From NCBI GenBank assembly GCA_029204225.1, contig CM055110.1, positions 43,259,862-43,319,861 of the forward strand: DNA of 60,000 bases. The letters are read 5' to 3'. This document shows, piece by piece, positions 31,560 through 43,417 of the stretch. Below the pieces are notes generated by a model that worked only from the letters and a program-made list of their open reading frames with translations, made no database searches and was not told where the DNA came from. Both the position numbers and the translations under genes were made by a program. Each line of letters opens with the position of its first letter. Position 1 is the stretch's first letter. Source of the DNA: Diphasiastrum complanatum. Lineage: Eukaryota > Streptophyta > Lycopodiopsida > Lycopodiales > Lycopodiaceae.

Positions 31560-34038
31560 ATGTCTTCTACCGATACTTCCCAGTCTCCGCGTTATACTAT
31601 CCATCGTGATGTCCCATCTGCAACAGACATCATGATTCTTCCTAGCACAAGCATGGTCACTCAGTGGATGACCCTTGCGGAGCCTCTACTCACTGCAATG
31701 GGTATTCATGAGAGAGCCTTTTCGGGTCGTATCAATATGGATTTCATCACTCTTGCCTTCAGTACGTGGAAAGGAAGAGAAATCCAAATTCTATATCACT
31801 TTGCAGGGAGCCACACACAAAGTGCGCGTCACTGAGGCCGCACTTGCAGCTATAGGAATATCATCTGGTACGCAGGCCTCACCCAATCACAAGCACGCCA
31901 AACAAGCCATCAAGCCATTTATTAACCTCACCAACGATTTGCACTGGACCAATGATGGCTACCTTTTGGAAGCCATCACTGAGCCTTCCATCCACGCAGC
32001 TGCCCAACTATTGAATAATTTCCTGATGGTTGGCAACCTCAGGAAAGACCGCATACCATCTCAAATCCTTCACAGGATAGTGGAGTCCCACACTAAGTTG
32101 GCCAAAGCCCCAATCTATGACCATTGGGCCTACCATTCCCATTACAGCTGCCCCCGCCTTCAACCCCACACACCGAAGCCACCTCACCCAACACACAGTT
32201 CTTTATGGATATGTTCGATGATTCCGACAAGAGGATTCGGACATATCCATGAATCTAATGTTGGTGTTGAAGATGCCAGCCAACAACCTCACACACAAGG
32301 TAGCCCAGCCACACTTCGGGTCGACACAGTTGTAAAATCACCAAAACAGTTTGACGCCACGGTGCCTGAAGGGTTTGAAGAGGAGGATATTTTTGAAGAA
32401 GAAGAGACCATGGCACCTATTCCACGCCTACCGAGGACAGTACCATCAGGTCCTCCTGCTACTGTCACTGCCACGACCGTCGATTCTGGTGATGCTTTAG
32501 GGTTGGTTTCAAGCCTTGGGCAAGTGATTCAGTCTATGCTAGATAAGAAGAAGGAAATGGAGCAAAGGATCTCTGATTTTGGATCCGAAAACACTCTGAT
32601 TAGCCAGAAAATTGTCCAACTGGATCGAGAGTTGAAGATAGCCAAACAACATGAAGATAAGGCTGAAAGCGAAAAGAAGTTGGCCCAACAACAAGCGGAT
32701 CGCTTGGAAAATTACATCAGCTCCCTGCAAAACGCCTTGACAACCGCACATGATCAAGTAGATAAGACAGTGCAAGATGCCAAGCAACAGGTGCAGCTGC
32801 TGAAGGGGCAATTACAGATGGCCGAACAAGATTGCACACGGCTTCAAGGTGAATTGGATGCGACCACCCTTGAGCGTGATGCCTATATGCAAACGCAAAT
32901 ACCCGATCATCCGGTCACACCGACAAAGATTGCGTATTTATTCAAAAAAGTGGAGACCTACAAAGTGGCCCTTCAGGGATTCCAAGGCCGCTTTGATAGG
33001 TTCAAAGGAGCAGTTTCAACCGAGTTGGCAAAGGCAAAAGAGACCATCACCGCCTATGACAAAGCAGCCGCTCAAGTGTTAAAAGCCGGACCACAAATCC
33101 CCGTCCCCGTCATGCCCCAATTCTCCCCTTCGCGCCAATAAGTTGTACAAATGGATACAGGGATTGATTTGAGCATGAACCAGGGGGGAGCTCCAGATAT
33201 AGCAGATCAACCGCCAACCATACCGGCAGTACAAGCGGGTCCATCCTCATCAAGGACAAGACCTCTATTCAGAAGGCCCATCAGCGTCGAGGACCACATC
33301 CAGACCTTCTTAAAGCAACATCCGCATGAGTCCTTGCGTGGTGGATGGGTTCTGAAATTTAAGACCTCCGAGATCGAGGCCGACAAAGAGTTGGACAAAA
33401 TATCTGCATTGGGAGAGCAGCCGGCATGGAGAATCACAGTTTTTGAGAAAACTCCGGAATCAATTAGGAGTTACGTCGCCAGCCCTCGCCAGTTGTGGGT
33501 AGATCCCTATTACGTGCCAATGTCGCGAAGAAATAAATGGAAAGATTTGCGGTTGGCTATGGACAAAATCACCATCCATACGTCCAATTGGCCAATCATC
33601 CATCAACCTTACAGCTGAACCATTTCAGTGGACTTCCATCGTGCTTTACAAGCATATCAAAGAGAGTATGTCCACTCTCCAGATCCAACGATGCGACAAT
33701 CGGCAATGTTTGCTAAAGATCTAACTCTGTTGGTGTCAGTGACAACCAAATGGGATGATTACCTTCCTCCGCTGACATTCGATCCAAATAAGCCGATGGC
33801 CTCAGAGCAAATCAAAGATCAGCTGTCGATTGCTCGTCTCTATTTTCATGCGGCTATGATGGGAGGCTCTTGGGAATCCCGCTTCACCTCATGGACAACT
33901 TCCAAATGGCTTGCCAGAGCCCACCGTTGTTTCTTGCCACACAATCTGGATTTCAATACTGCACGCCTCGACTTTATGGAGAATGTGCAGTATCATTTAA
34001 TTAAGATTCGGTGCGAAGCCAATAAAAGTCCCCAATAA
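31560..34038 (+). pseudogene. OTA-3 accessory gene (env position, coiled-coil protein)
   Basis: It opens MSSTDTSQSPRYTIHRD at the ATG at 31560 and shows EPLLTAMGI, then, after a frameshift near 31795, THKVRVTEAALAAIGIS, HKHAKQAIKPFI, NDGYLLEAITEPSIH and LLNNFLMVGNL. A shift near 32215 leads into an acidic Pro-rich linker (EEEDIFEEEE). A long coiled coil follows at about 32530-32880 and a shorter one to 33080 (LAKAKETITAYDKA). TAA at 33139 interrupts, but the same frame continues with RRPISVEDHIQTFLKQHPHES, RGGW, SPRQLWVDPYYVP, MDKITIHTSNWPII and EQIKDQLSIARLYFHAAM to a stop at 34036. It is collinear with OTA-2 16790-19873. No signal peptide or membrane span is evident; role unknown. Confidence 0.78.
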
Positions 34039-34088
34039 CTGCATATTGCAAGTGTCGTGGGACCGCCACCAATTTTGGTGGGAGATAC

Positions 34089-34745
34089 TGTTGGAGGGTT
34101 TGCGGATCTCAAGACAACCCTAACCCTAGTTAATAAGTGAGAGGGATTTGGCACCCTGCGTGTGTAAGTCCAACCCGATGATTACATATTTATTTGATTG
34201 ATTAGTTAAAAGTTAATAAAGGACTTTAGGCCTTTTTGCGGAACTTTCAATGTCGCAGGGCCTAAATGTCAAGTTAGTGAATAGAGTTGGGTTTTCCTCC
34301 AATTTTGATGGTTTCCACACTTTTTTAAATTTGAATAAAAAGAGAGGCAAGACTGGACCAATGGGATTCAGAGGCCAGGGTACTCCTCTCTACTATAAAA
34401 AAAAACCAACTCGAGTTGCTCCTCATGTTCATTTCCTCATTTCAATAAAGCATATTGGTTCTCTTTAGAAATGGATTGATGAATGTCCTTGCTCTTCCTC
34501 TCTTTTCCTCCATTTTTCATGCTTCCTTTGTATTTGCTAATTGTTGGATTTGATCATTCTTGGGATTGCTATTTCTTATGCTTTTTGTGAGAGAGAAAAG
34601 GAGAGAGAGAAGAGTAAATTTCTATCATTGTTGTGGATTTAGGGTTAAATGGAAGTAGGGTTAATGGATGTAATGTTAGATCCTCCATTCATGTTGAAAT
34701 ATGAACTATACTATCGTTCTCATGAGAACGACCCTCCGCGTGACA
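34089..34745 (+). repeat. Probable OTA-3 3' LTR
   Basis: It starts TGTTGGAGGGTTTGC directly after a purine-rich tract and contains a TATA-like ACTATAAAA (34392) and AATAAAG (34444). The end at GCGTGACA (34745) is inferred from the TG..CA rule. No second copy is present for confirmation. Confidence 0.55.
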
Positions 34746-34799
34746 ACTAACTCCGTCTCTTTGATGCTAGATTGACTAGATCTTGGATTCAGGTTAAGC

Positions 34800-35890
34800 A
34801 AGGAAAGAAACCCACTACAGATTTGACAACCAAATTTTTACATAGCAATTTGAAAGAAGCAATCTTTATGTTTGAAGATGCCATTGAAATGGTATTTGCA
34901 CTCAAAAAGGCCTTACACGGTTTAAAACAATCCTTATTTCCAAAAAATGGACTTAAAAGATGTTATTTTGATATAGGGATATATGTGCAAAATTTTGATG
35001 GTATGGTACCAACAATTGTACTATACATAGATGACACAATAATGGGATGCAGCGATGAAATTCTACTTAATGAATTCAAAGAGAAGTTAGGAGATAGCCT
35101 TGAGATGAAGGATTTAGGAATATTACATTATTGTCTTGTATTTAAATCACACAAGGTAGAGAGAAGGGACTCACAGTGATAGGGCAAAGCATATCCATTA
35201 AATCCTTGACTAAAGAATTCAACATGTAAGAGAGTTTCATGTAGGAGTGCCTCTTGACACCAATGTGAGATTAAGCAGAGAATTGTCTCCTAGGGGAGAG
35301 CACTATGCACCAGGCCAAACATAGAGATGGTCATTATGAAATTGAGCCTATTTTAGTAAATCCAAGGGAAGAACATTGGCAAGCTGCTAAGAGAGTGGTA
35401 AAGTGTTTGAAAGGGACAATGCATGTTGGGTTGATGTACAAAGCCCCTGTTGTCCCACGACAGGTATTGCAAATATAGATTGGGGAGGGAACGTAGATGA
35501 CAAAAAGTTTACAAGTGGGTACATATTCATGACAAATGGATCGTCTCAATTGAAGTTGCAAAAAGCAACACTCAATAGCATTGTGTTCAAAAGAAACTGA
35601 ATACATAGGGGTATGCCACACTACAAGAGGAGTTTTTGTGGATGCAAACTTTACATGGCGAATTGGGAATTGACAACACATGAATAACTTTGTACAACAA
35701 TGATGTTTATTTCTTAGCAAGAATGCTGAATTTCAAAGAAAGAGCATCATATGATTCAATACCATTTTGATAGGGTTGGGTCAGGAAGGAAGATTTTGTC
35801 CGACTAACTTCATGCTAGTTGTTATCATGAAAAAAGCATTACCCAAACATTGTTTTGTTTACTTGAGAGACATGATAAGACGGGGTAGAA
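34800..35890 (+). pseudogene. Decayed Ty1/copia RT and RNase H fragment
   Basis: Recognisable pieces are FALKKALHGLKQSLF, the catalytic region VLYIDDTIMGCSDE (about 35020) and LEMKDLGILHYCL. Then HWQAAKRVVKCLKGTMHVGL (35370), WGGNVDDKKFTSGYIF and MIQYHFDRVGSGRKIL represent RNase H and the C-terminus. Frames change often and stops are many. The family differs from Cop-3 and Cop-4. Confidence 0.75.
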
Positions 35891-36913
35891 CATAATCTAG
35901 GGAAGTAGCTAGGATAAACTACAAAGAGAGTTTGTGGCCCTATACGGACACTTCACATGAAGGCATATAAGCGTTCTTCACTGAGTAAGGTCATTAAACG
36001 TTTTTATAAATCTCATTTGCACAAGGGACCTTGATGAATGACCCTAGGGCCACACGCTCAAAAATCACTTCTTGCATGTGCAACTTTTATATTATACATA
36101 TTGCTCAAGGAAGAACAAGGTACGTATGTCTTTTGTGAAACCTTTTGCAAAATCTCTTGCATTCGATTTAGCTGATGTGAATCATGTGTGTAACTCTGAT
36201 TCGATGCATAGGACTCACATTAGCACTGGCCAGCACTACCACTCTAGAAAAAAGCAGCCACTTGAAAGCGAAAGAATGAACCTCTGCTAAAAAATTATGA
36301 GGTGGAGAACTTGATCTTCTAAGAGTAACACGAGAGAGCCAATTAGCATCATAATCCAATGCATGCACATAATCAGCAGGTCCATGCTATGAGCATTTTT
36401 AACAAGCTTTCAGCAAGCACACCAAACTCGTAAGTCGTAACATGCAAGCCATAGAGATAACAAGGGTACGCTAACCACCAAAAGTAGATTTGGTATATTA
36501 TGTACACAATGATTACATGCAAAACAAATTGAGAAATAAAGGACTAGCTTCGTTAGGTTTCTAGCAACAGATGGCCCGTGCTCTTCTATCATGTGAAAGC
36601 CAGCTGCCATGAATCTAGAATATACCATTTAATCTCCTGTTCAACTAATTCAGGGTCTGCACTCATTTTAGTTCCCAGCAGTTTATTTCATTTGCAAACT
36701 ACCTCTTCAGACTTTGCCTAACCTATGTACAATGAATTCTTGGCCAGCTAGCACCACCGTGCCATGGAATATTGCTGAGATGGGAATGCACTTTTCACTA
36801 CTTCATAGTCTCCTGGCATCTAGATATATGTACTTGACTTTCAGCCCATGCATTCATAGTACACATACCTGCACCAAGAATTCATGATCACTAACTTAGT
36901 CTAATACGTGCAT
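35891..36913. other. Intergenic DNA and probable SEP2 3' UTR
   Basis: No gene is seen. On the minus strand an AATAAA lies at 36687-36682, about 230 bp beyond the SEP2 stop codon, a plausible poly(A) signal. The rest is unassigned. Confidence 0.4.
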
Positions 36914-37159
36914 CTACAAATCATCATAAAATAGCCCATCAACAATGGTGTCTAAAGTGGAGTCCAATAGATTCTGATAGCCTCTAGACATAAACACCGA
37001 AATTTGGGCTTTTGCTCCCCAAGCAATAGCAAAACTACCCGCTGAGACTGTCGCAATTACACAAAGAGCAGCAACCTTGCCAAGCATCTGAGAATCTATT
37101 CCTTTGAATACACTGTTGCCTGTCACATACTCCATTCCTAAAGCAAAAGCAAAGGCAAT
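36914..37159 (-). CDS. SEP2: SEP2-like protein, exon 2 (C-terminal half)
   Basis: The exon starts after the acceptor TTGGGTCGCAG at 37160 and codes for 81 residues to TAG at 36914-36916. It completes the first membrane helix (IAFAFALGMEYVTGN), then NSVFKGID, a second hydrophobic helix (KVAALCVIATVSAGSFAIAW), and the C-terminal block STLDTIVDGLFYDDL. The EE/EY-VTGNS-x-F and IVDGLFYD blocks are hallmarks of plant SEP2 (recalled from Arabidopsis). Phase is 0 and the helix length matches after joining to exon 1. The open frame upstream (37237-37160) is intron sequence. No lesion is seen. Confidence 0.87.
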   Translation of the reverse strand: MAFAFALGMEYVTGNSVFKGIDSQMLGKVAALCVIATVSAGSFAIAWGAKAQISVFMSRGYQNLLDSTLDTIVDGLFYDDL

Positions 37160-38137
37160 CTGCGACCCAAGCAAACTTGATTTGAGCAACAAGATAATGC
37201 AAAGTACACATCCTATAGTCCTAGAAAAATTGTTCATACAATGTAATATAACAAATTACAGCATGTACTCAAACATGAAAAGTGAATAGTCTTAACAGGA
37301 ATAGTGAGACTCGACAGATAAGCACAAGTCTGAGAACCAAATAATAACGGCCCTCGATACAGTCAGCCTTAGCAGAGCGAAATTGAGCTGTGAGCTAGTA
37401 CTATCAAAATTTTTGCATTAGAATGGATAAAAGTTCAGAAAATGAAAGCCAGCCTTTTTCCAATGCTAAAAGAAGGGATAATGCTAATCCAACATACCGG
37501 AAGTTTCATGAATGCTACATTTTATGTTTTAGTTATTCTAATATCACGTGAAAAACTTAAAATTGCAACAAAACTATGACTTCTTAATGTGCATACTAAC
37601 TAACAGATCTAACGAGTCTAAGGAAGAGCCCCACTTGCCTTTAGTGTCTTTACGTTAGTGATATTCTAACGCAAATCAATAAATATATATTAAGGGTGAC
37701 CTGCCCAAGTACAATAAATGCCCAACTAATTAGAAACTATTGAAGAGAGAGAGAGAGAGAGGATCAGATTCATTGATTGATTGATTTGATCCAGAAACCA
37801 GAATTGAACTTACCACTAACAATTTGGTGAAATAAAACTGAAAAGAAACAAACAAAATTGAATCTTGAGTACGAAAAGCAAGTAGCAGCACAATGTTGCA
37901 AGCTTGATGCAAAACAACTAGCAGCACGTCGTTAGTCGAAGAAAGACCGTAGCAAATTAAAAGAGCAGCTGCCAGCAGCACTGGATAATAGAGCAGACGA
38001 AGCCAATATAGAAACAACAACTAGATCAAATGTATGTACCTTTTGTTTTCTTTTCCTTTAAAATGGAGAACACAGTCATTAGATATTTAATCAATATTTA
38101 GAAAGAGAAATATCGACAAAAAAGAAAAGACTTCCCC

Positions 38138-38457
38138 TGTGAAACCAGGAGTTCAATCTAGGAGTTAAGGTGTGAAACAGATAGAGGGTTAAACAGAGAT
38201 TTAGTTAGTTAGGACATGGGAGGGTAGATGTAGCATCACGTAGTAAGGTTAGTATGTAGGATGTAGGAGTAGAGTGACTTACATGGCAGGCACTTCTTGA
38301 AGTGACCCTGACCCTTTGTATAAGGTTAGTATCAGATAATGAATTTGGACGCCTTTTCGTTTTTGTTTACCGTCTCTGTCTGTGTAATGTATTTCCTTTG
38401 TGAGCTTGCTTGTCTCTGTTCGCAGGCTTCTTTCTTGCATTCTTGCTACGACTCACA
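38138..38457 (+). repeat. Cop-3 5' LTR
   Basis: About 320 bp, TGTGAAACCAGGAGTTC to CGACTCACA. The start is supported by TGTGAAACC after the purine tract at 54270, the end by the primer site that follows. An internal GTGTGAAACAG repeats the start. Confidence 0.7.
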
Positions 38458-38458
38458 A

Positions 38459-38473
38459 GGGTTATGGGCCCAC
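38459..38473 (+). other. Primer binding site for a half tRNA-iMet
   Basis: GGGTTATGGGCCCAC is the exact complement of 15 nt of the anticodon arm of plant initiator tRNA-Met (GUGGGCCCAUAACCC), not of its 3' end. Drosophila copia uses this internal region of a cleaved tRNA-iMet as primer (established). It lies one base beyond the inferred LTR end. Confidence 0.8.
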
Positions 38474-38539
38474 ACACGATAAACTGAACCACGCAGCAGG
38501 AAGCGATTGGTGACAGTTCACCGCAGCAGGAAACCTGAC

Positions 38540-39694
38540 ATGCAAAGAGCACAACAGGAGGCAACAGTAGAAAGGTTGGCGCTTGAATCATTGAATGTGA
38601 TGGATTCAAGGAGCATTGAGAGGTTTGATGGGGCAGACTTCGGAGTTTGGAAATGGCGGATGAGGATGATATTAGAGGAAAAGATGGTGTGGGAACTGGT
38701 CAATGGATCCAAGAAGGGACCTGCAGCGGGGGGTTTGAGGCATGGCATTAAACAAGGGACATGGAAGCAGAGGGAAGGGAGTGGCTCCAAGTTATGAGAC
38801 AGTAAAGAAGCCACAACAAGGAGAAGGTTCATATCAGAGCGGATATGGAGGCAGGAAAGACCAAGATAGGGTAGACCGTAGAAGGAACCTGGTGTGCTAC
38901 TACTGTCATGAGGTTGGACACTTTGCTCGGGACTGCCGCAAGAAAGCAGAGGATATACAGAGAAGGACACAAACTCAAGCAAATGTTGCAGAGACAGAAG
39001 AGAATGAGGAAGAGGTTGCATTGATGACGCTGACTGAAGTTGCTAGGATTGGTGAGGAGACAGGAAAAGAGGATGATGTAATTTGAGATAGGCAAGTGAC
39101 AGAATCATGCAACTTAGTGGATGAAGATGATCCGTGGTTTCTGGACTCTGCAGCGACGTGTCACATGACACCTGATGTACATGCATTCACTACCTACAAC
39201 GCACTGAGGAGGGATGTGAAGGTGACAGTAGGAGACAGCACGGAGATAAAGGCCCAGGGGGTGGGAAGTGTCGTCTTCACCTTGGTGGGGGGAAAGAGAG
39301 GCATGGTCAAGGAGGTTCTCCATGTCCCATAGTTAGCCAAAACTTACTTTCTGTTAGCATAATGATAGTTGCAGGGTTGGAGGTCAAGTTTGTGGGAAAG
39401 CAATGTCAGATTCTGAGAGACGGGCATGTCATGGCAAGAGGGATGCGCAAAGGGAACTTGTACCAGTTGCAAGGATCTGTGAGAACGACACACCAAGCAT
39501 GTGTAGCAGTTGCAAATTCTTAGTGAACGGAATGGACTATCATGGAGGGAGCCAGAGCTATCTGTGCGAGGGGTGTGCTATTGGGAAACAACATCGAGAG
39601 ACTTTAGAGAGCAGACCCATTCAACGAGCTTCAAAATTATTGGAATTGATATATTCTGATATATGTGGCCCAATGGATACTCCGTCAATAGGAG
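38540..39694 (+). pseudogene. Cop-3 gag, protease and start of integrase
   Basis: Gag starts MQRAQQEATVERLAL at 38540 and shows ERFDGADFGVWKWRMRM. After an internal deletion and frame change near 38750 comes the zinc knuckle CYYCHEVGHFARDC (38898). The protease motif WFLDSAATCHMT lies at 39135. A shift near 39335 leads to QNLLSVSIMIVAG and ARGMRKGNLYQLQGSV, the GAG-pre-integrase region, and then CEGCAIGKQHRE and LELIYSDICGPMDTP of the integrase. The frame reaches the Chr-1 LTR at 39694 and resumes in the same frame at 51882. Confidence 0.85.
39690..39694. repeat. Target site duplication of Chr-1 (left copy)
   Basis: AGGAG, repeated at 51877-51881 directly after the right LTR. Confidence 0.95.
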
Positions 39695-40052
39695 TGTAAT
39701 AGATCCTAACACCACAGTAGGGCAAACACTAACTGATCCACCCAACCTTGCCTACTCCCTCATATAGAGTAAGCCCCTCCTAGCCCAGTGTGAGGACTGG
39801 TAGCATGCAACTGCCAAGTGTCGGCCACGTGGCACTGACGTGGTCGACTGCACGTCGGGACCCAACTGGGGGCCCTATCCTGTTGACAGGGTCCCTACGC
39901 TGTGTTAGGCCCGCCATGGCTATGGACCGTGCTGGGGCACACTACTCACACTGTCTTGCCCTGTTGGTCATGTACGCTGGACACGACCCTGACTGTGGTA
40001 TCTGACCTATCTGTGTTCTCTAGGGTTCGGCACTGGTTACGAGCTCGTAACA
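39695..40052 (-). repeat. Chr-1 3' LTR
   Basis: 358 bp. On the minus strand it starts TGTTACGAGCTCGTAAC, which contains a 16-bp perfect palindrome, and ends GATCTATTACA. It contains a G-box palindrome GCCACGTGGC (39824-39833) and TGACGTGG (39837-39844). Frames inside (39790-40087) are not genes. Confidence 0.97.
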
Positions 40053-40063
40053 CTCCCTCCCCC
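40053..40063 (-). other. Chr-1 polypurine tract
   Basis: On the minus strand AAGGGGGAGGGAG directly precedes the 3' LTR and follows the pol stop. It would prime plus-strand DNA synthesis. Confidence 0.8.
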
Positions 40064-43000
40064 TTAAGAACCGTCTTGGTCCTCTAAGACAAAGTCTGGA
40101 AAAATCTTGCGAAGGACGCTGCCTCTTTCCCAAGTGGCATTCTCAACAGGTTGATCATTCCACTTAACCAGATATTCTCGGTATAGAGTATGACGAGTCT
40201 GCGTCTCTCTACTATCAAGAATTTCCTCTGGTTCATGTGGAGGTTGTTGAGGATCCAATGGGAGAACTAGAACACTGTCCCCTACCAGATTATCTGATCT
40301 GGTTAAGGCTTTTCGTAACTGACTTACATGAAAAACTGGAAAAACCTTACTGCTGTGTGGGAGTTCTAGTTCATAGGTGACCTCGCCTAGTCTCCTACTG
40401 ATGGTAAAGGGACCACAATACCTTGGAGACAACTTAGCACACACTCCTGATTTGAGGGTTTTAGAGTCAACTGGGACTCTCAAGTAGACTTTCTCACCAG
40501 TGGAGAACTGCACATCCCGTCTGTGTGGATCTGCATAATGTCTGGCTCGATCCTGGGATTGTCTAATGCTACGCTTAGCATGTTCTATCATCTGGTTTAG
40601 GTCTTCTAAAAAGTTTCTGGCTGCTTCAACTTTTTCTTGTTTAAACCCTACAACTGTGGGTGAGCGTGGCTGAAAACCGTACATCAGCATAAATGGGCTG
40701 TATCCCGTAGCTGAATGTTTGGTACTGTTGTAAGCAAACTCTAATATCGAGAGATACTCCTCCCAATTAGTCTGCCTCTTGCTGACGTATGCACGAAGCA
40801 TATCCTCCAGCACTTGATTTACTCTTTCTGTTTGACCGTCCGTCTGTGGATGGTCGGTGGTACTCATATTAAGTTTAGTATGGAGATGATGGAATACTGC
40901 CTTCCAAAAATTTCCAGTAAACTTACTGTCCCGGTCGCTGACTATGCCGGAAGGTAGACCGTACAATTTAAATAGCCCGTCTACAAACAACCTCGCTAAC
41001 TCTGGAGCTCTAACAGTTGTTTTGGTCGGAATAAAATGAGCCATTTTGGTCAGACGGTCAACTGTGACCCATACGTCATTATCCTTTTGGGTTTTAGGCA
41101 GGCCTACTATAAAATCCATGGAGATACTCTCCCATTTACCAGCTGGTATTTCTAAGGGATGCAACAACCCTTCTGCCTTTAAACGCTCTGCTTTATTTAC
41201 TTGACATTTCTGGCAACATGTTACATACTGGTGGACGTCCTTTTTCATACTGGGCCAGAAAAATTGCCTACGAAGAAGCTCATAGGTCTTCTGTATGCCT
41301 GGGTGTCCCGCGCTAGGATTGTCATGACATTCATATAGGACCTGCTGCCTATAATCCTCTGAATTGGGGACACATACTCTATCTCTATAGAGCAAGTACT
41401 CATCCTGAATGGAATACTGTTTCCATTTGAATCCTTGAGTCAACTGACCCTCAACCACTGGGGTTTGCTTGGGTGATACAGGCTCAGAATCCTCAACGTC
41501 ATCTGATGACGTATACTCGGACTCATCATCATCCTCAACGGAAGCTGCCGTATTCTTGGATGAACTGGCACCAGCCCCGGGAACTGGTTCTGGAGTCTGT
41601 AACTGTCTGTTCTGGACTGAGTTCCAGATAATAGAGAAGAATGCATCATGCTGGCATTTCCCTCTCAAGGACTCGAGTAACTCATTACGAATCTGAGTAA
41701 AACTCAGCTCGTTTATCATAGGCATTCTGCTAAGGGCATCTGCTACTGTATTGAATTTTCCGCGCCTATATCTGATAGACATGTCAAACTCTTGCATCAA
41801 CTCTGCCCAACGAGCTTTCCGACCTCTAAGCTCAGGTTGATTGCAAAGGTATCTGAGACTCTCATGGTCTATCAGGACCTCAAAGTTGGCACCATACAAA
41901 TAATGCCTCCAAGTCTTAAGGGCATGGACTATAGAAAAGAGTTCCTTTTCATAGGCACTATACCTAGTCTGTGCTGGCTCGAGTTTTTTACTCTCGAACG
42001 CAACTGGTCGTCCACCCTGAGTTAGCACAGCACCTACTGCAAAGTCGCTAGCATCTGTTTCGACCACAAATGGCTGATTGGGGTCGACGACCTTTAAAAC
42101 TGGTGCTGTAGCTAAGGCTGTTTTGAGAGCATCAAAGCTCTCATGTTGTGCGGACTCCCAAATGAACTCCTTTCCCTTCCCCTTAAGGAGATTTGTCATA
42201 GGGACTGCTATCTGAGCATATTCCTTGACTAATCGTCTGTAATATCCCGCCAGGCCAAGAAAGATTTGAAGTTCCAAAATATTCTGAGGTCTCAGCCAAC
42301 TGAGTATGGCTTTAACCTTATTTGGGTCCATCTTAATCCCATCTGAAGAGAAAATGTGACCCAAATATGCTATTTCTTCAACGAAGAATTCACACTTGGA
42401 TTGTTTAGCATAAAGCTTATGCTTTCTGAGCAGTCGAAACACCTTTCTGAGGTGTTTTAGATGCTCCTTCCTGGTTTTGCTGTAAACGAGGATGTCATCT
42501 AAAAATACGACTACAAATTTACCCAAGTATGGTCTGAGGACACTGTTCATCAAGGTCATAAAGGTAGCTGGAGCATTTGTGAGCCCAAATGGCATCACCT
42601 TAAACTCATAATGACCGTGACGAGTCCTAAAGGCTGTTTTTGAGACATCTTCCGATTTTATACGGACTTGATGATATCCCGATCTAAGGTCTATTTTACT
42701 GAAAAACTTAGCCCCGTCGAGTTGATCAAACAACTCGTCTGCCCGAGGCATAGGGTATTTATTCTTAATTGTGACTTTATTGAGGGCTCTGTAATCTACG
42801 CAAAGACGCATAGACCCCTCCTTCTTTTTCACCAATAGGACTGGTGAGGCCCATGGTGAACTACTGGTCTGAATTTGGCCTTTCCCAAGATAGTCTGTTA
42901 ACTGCCTAGTTATTTCTTCATCCTCTGTTCGGCTGACCCGATACGGAGGTTTAGAAACAGGTGCTGTACCTGGTACTAGGTTTATTACATGATCTACCTC

Positions 43001-43417
43001 TCTGCTAGGTGGTAAACCATGTGGCAAATCTTCAGGAAAAACATCTTTAAATTTAGACAATAAAGTTTCTAATTTACTAATTTTCTGCTGAATAGAACTG
43101 GAAATAGAAACTTCAGGAATAAACTGAAAGTCACATAAGAATACCTGATGGTCTTCGTCTCCGATTAGCTGACAGAGCTCTGAACTGCAGACCATAGGGC
43201 TGTTGGGAACATCATGCTCCCCATGCAACTGGATCTCTCGGCCTTTATGCTGAAAGCTGAGGGTGTTCTCCTGATAGTTTCTGTGGAGGGAAGGTCCTAA
43301 ACTGTAGAGCCAATCTCTCCCGAGAACAATATCTGTTCGATCCAGGTGCATTATCTGAAAGTTTATTTTATCTTGGTACCCCTGAATACCAAGATTTAAC
43401 TTACTTACCATAGTTTC
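40064..43417 (-). CDS. Chr-1 pol: protease end, RT, RNase H, integrase, chromodomain
   Basis: An open frame of 1115 codons from the first Met (43411). It holds the end of protease ([12 protein letters not shown]), RT with [31 protein letters not shown] and catalytic FLDDILVYS (about residue 309), and RNase H starting [14 protein letters not shown] (about 450). Integrase has HHCC (H..HPG..CCQKCQ, about 690-760), the catalytic Asp in [18 protein letters not shown], and the Glu in [15 protein letters not shown]. At the C-terminus is a chromodomain ([16 protein letters not shown]), a module thought to target integration to marked chromatin. All catalytic residues appear intact. It is in frame with gag but separated from it by TGA at 43418-43420. 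Confidence 0.95.
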   Translation of the reverse strand, partial: ETMVSKLNLGIQGYQDKINFQIMHLDRTDIVLGRDWLYSLGPSLHRNYQENTLSFQHKGREIQLHGEHDVPNSPMVCSSELCQLIGDEDHQVFLCDFQFIPEVSISSSIQQKISKLETLLSKFKDVFPEDLPHGLPPSREVDHVINLVPGTAPVSKPPYRVSRTEDEEITRQLTDYLGKGQIQTSSSPWASPVLLVKKKEGSMRLCVDYRALNKVTIKNKYPMPRADELFDQLDGAKFFSKIDLRSGYHQVRIKSEDVSKTAFRTRHGHYEFKVMPFGLTNAPATFMTLMNSVLRPYLGKFVVVFLDDILVYSKTRKEHLKHLRKVFRLLRKHKLYAKQSKCEFFVEEIAYLGHIFSSDGIKMDPNKVKAILSWLRPQNILELQIFLGLAGYYRRLVKEYAQIAVPMTNLLKGKGKEFIWESAQHESFDALKTALATAPVLKVVDPNQPFVVETDASDFAVGAVLTQGGRPVAFESKKLEPAQTRYSAYEKELFSIVHALKTWRHYLYGANFEVLIDHESLRYLCNQPELRGRKARWAELMQEFDMSIRYRRGKFNTVADALSRMPMINELSFTQIRNELLESLRGKCQHDAFFSIIWNSVQNRQLQTPEPVPGAGASSSKNTAASVEDDDESEYTSSDDVEDSEPVSPKQTPVVEGQLTQGFKWKQYSIQDEYLLYRDRVCVPNSEDYRQQVLYECHDNPSAGHPGIQKTYELLRRQFFWPSMKKDVHQYVTCCQKCQVNKAERLKAEGLLHPLEIPAGKWESISMDFIVGLPKTQKDNDVWVTVDRLTKMAHFIPTKTTVRAPELARLFVDGLFKLYGLPSGIVSDRDSKFTGNFWKAVFHHLHTKLNMSTTDHPQTDGQTERVNQVLEDMLRAYVSKRQTNWEEYLSILEFAYNSTKHSATGYSPFMLMYGFQPRSPTVVGFKQEKVEAARNFLEDLNQMIEHAKRSIRQSQDRARHYADPHRRDVQFSTGEKVYLRVPVDSKTLKSGVCAKLSPRYCGPFTISRRLGEVTYELELPHSSKVFPVFHVSQLRKALTRSDNLVGDSVLVLPLDPQQPPHEPEEILDSRETQTRHTLYREYLVKWNDQPVENATWERGSVLRKIFPDFVLEDQDGS

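Larger units (their letters stand above)
28541..34745 (+). mobile_element. OTA-3, Ty3/gypsy element with accessory 3' gene
   Basis: This is the plus-strand relative of OTA-2, broken at its 5' end inside the protease-RT linker. Order: linker and RT (28541-29690), a deletion removing RNase H and the integrase zinc module, integrase core (29793-30742), spacer (30743-31559), accessory gene (31560-34038), a purine-rich TTTTGGTGGGAGATAC and a probable 3' LTR from 34089. Protein similarity to OTA-2 is clear, but the DNA has diverged widely, so these are different lineages of one clade. Confidence 0.82.

Noticed and set aside
36914-37237. Separate small membrane protein gene starting at 37237
   Set aside because: The first 26 codons are intron. 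Homology begins exactly after an AG acceptor, and the missing N-terminus is at 54649-55212.
39790-40087. Paired 71-codon frames at 39790 and 51614 as a conserved gene family
   Set aside because: They are the two LTRs of Chr-1.
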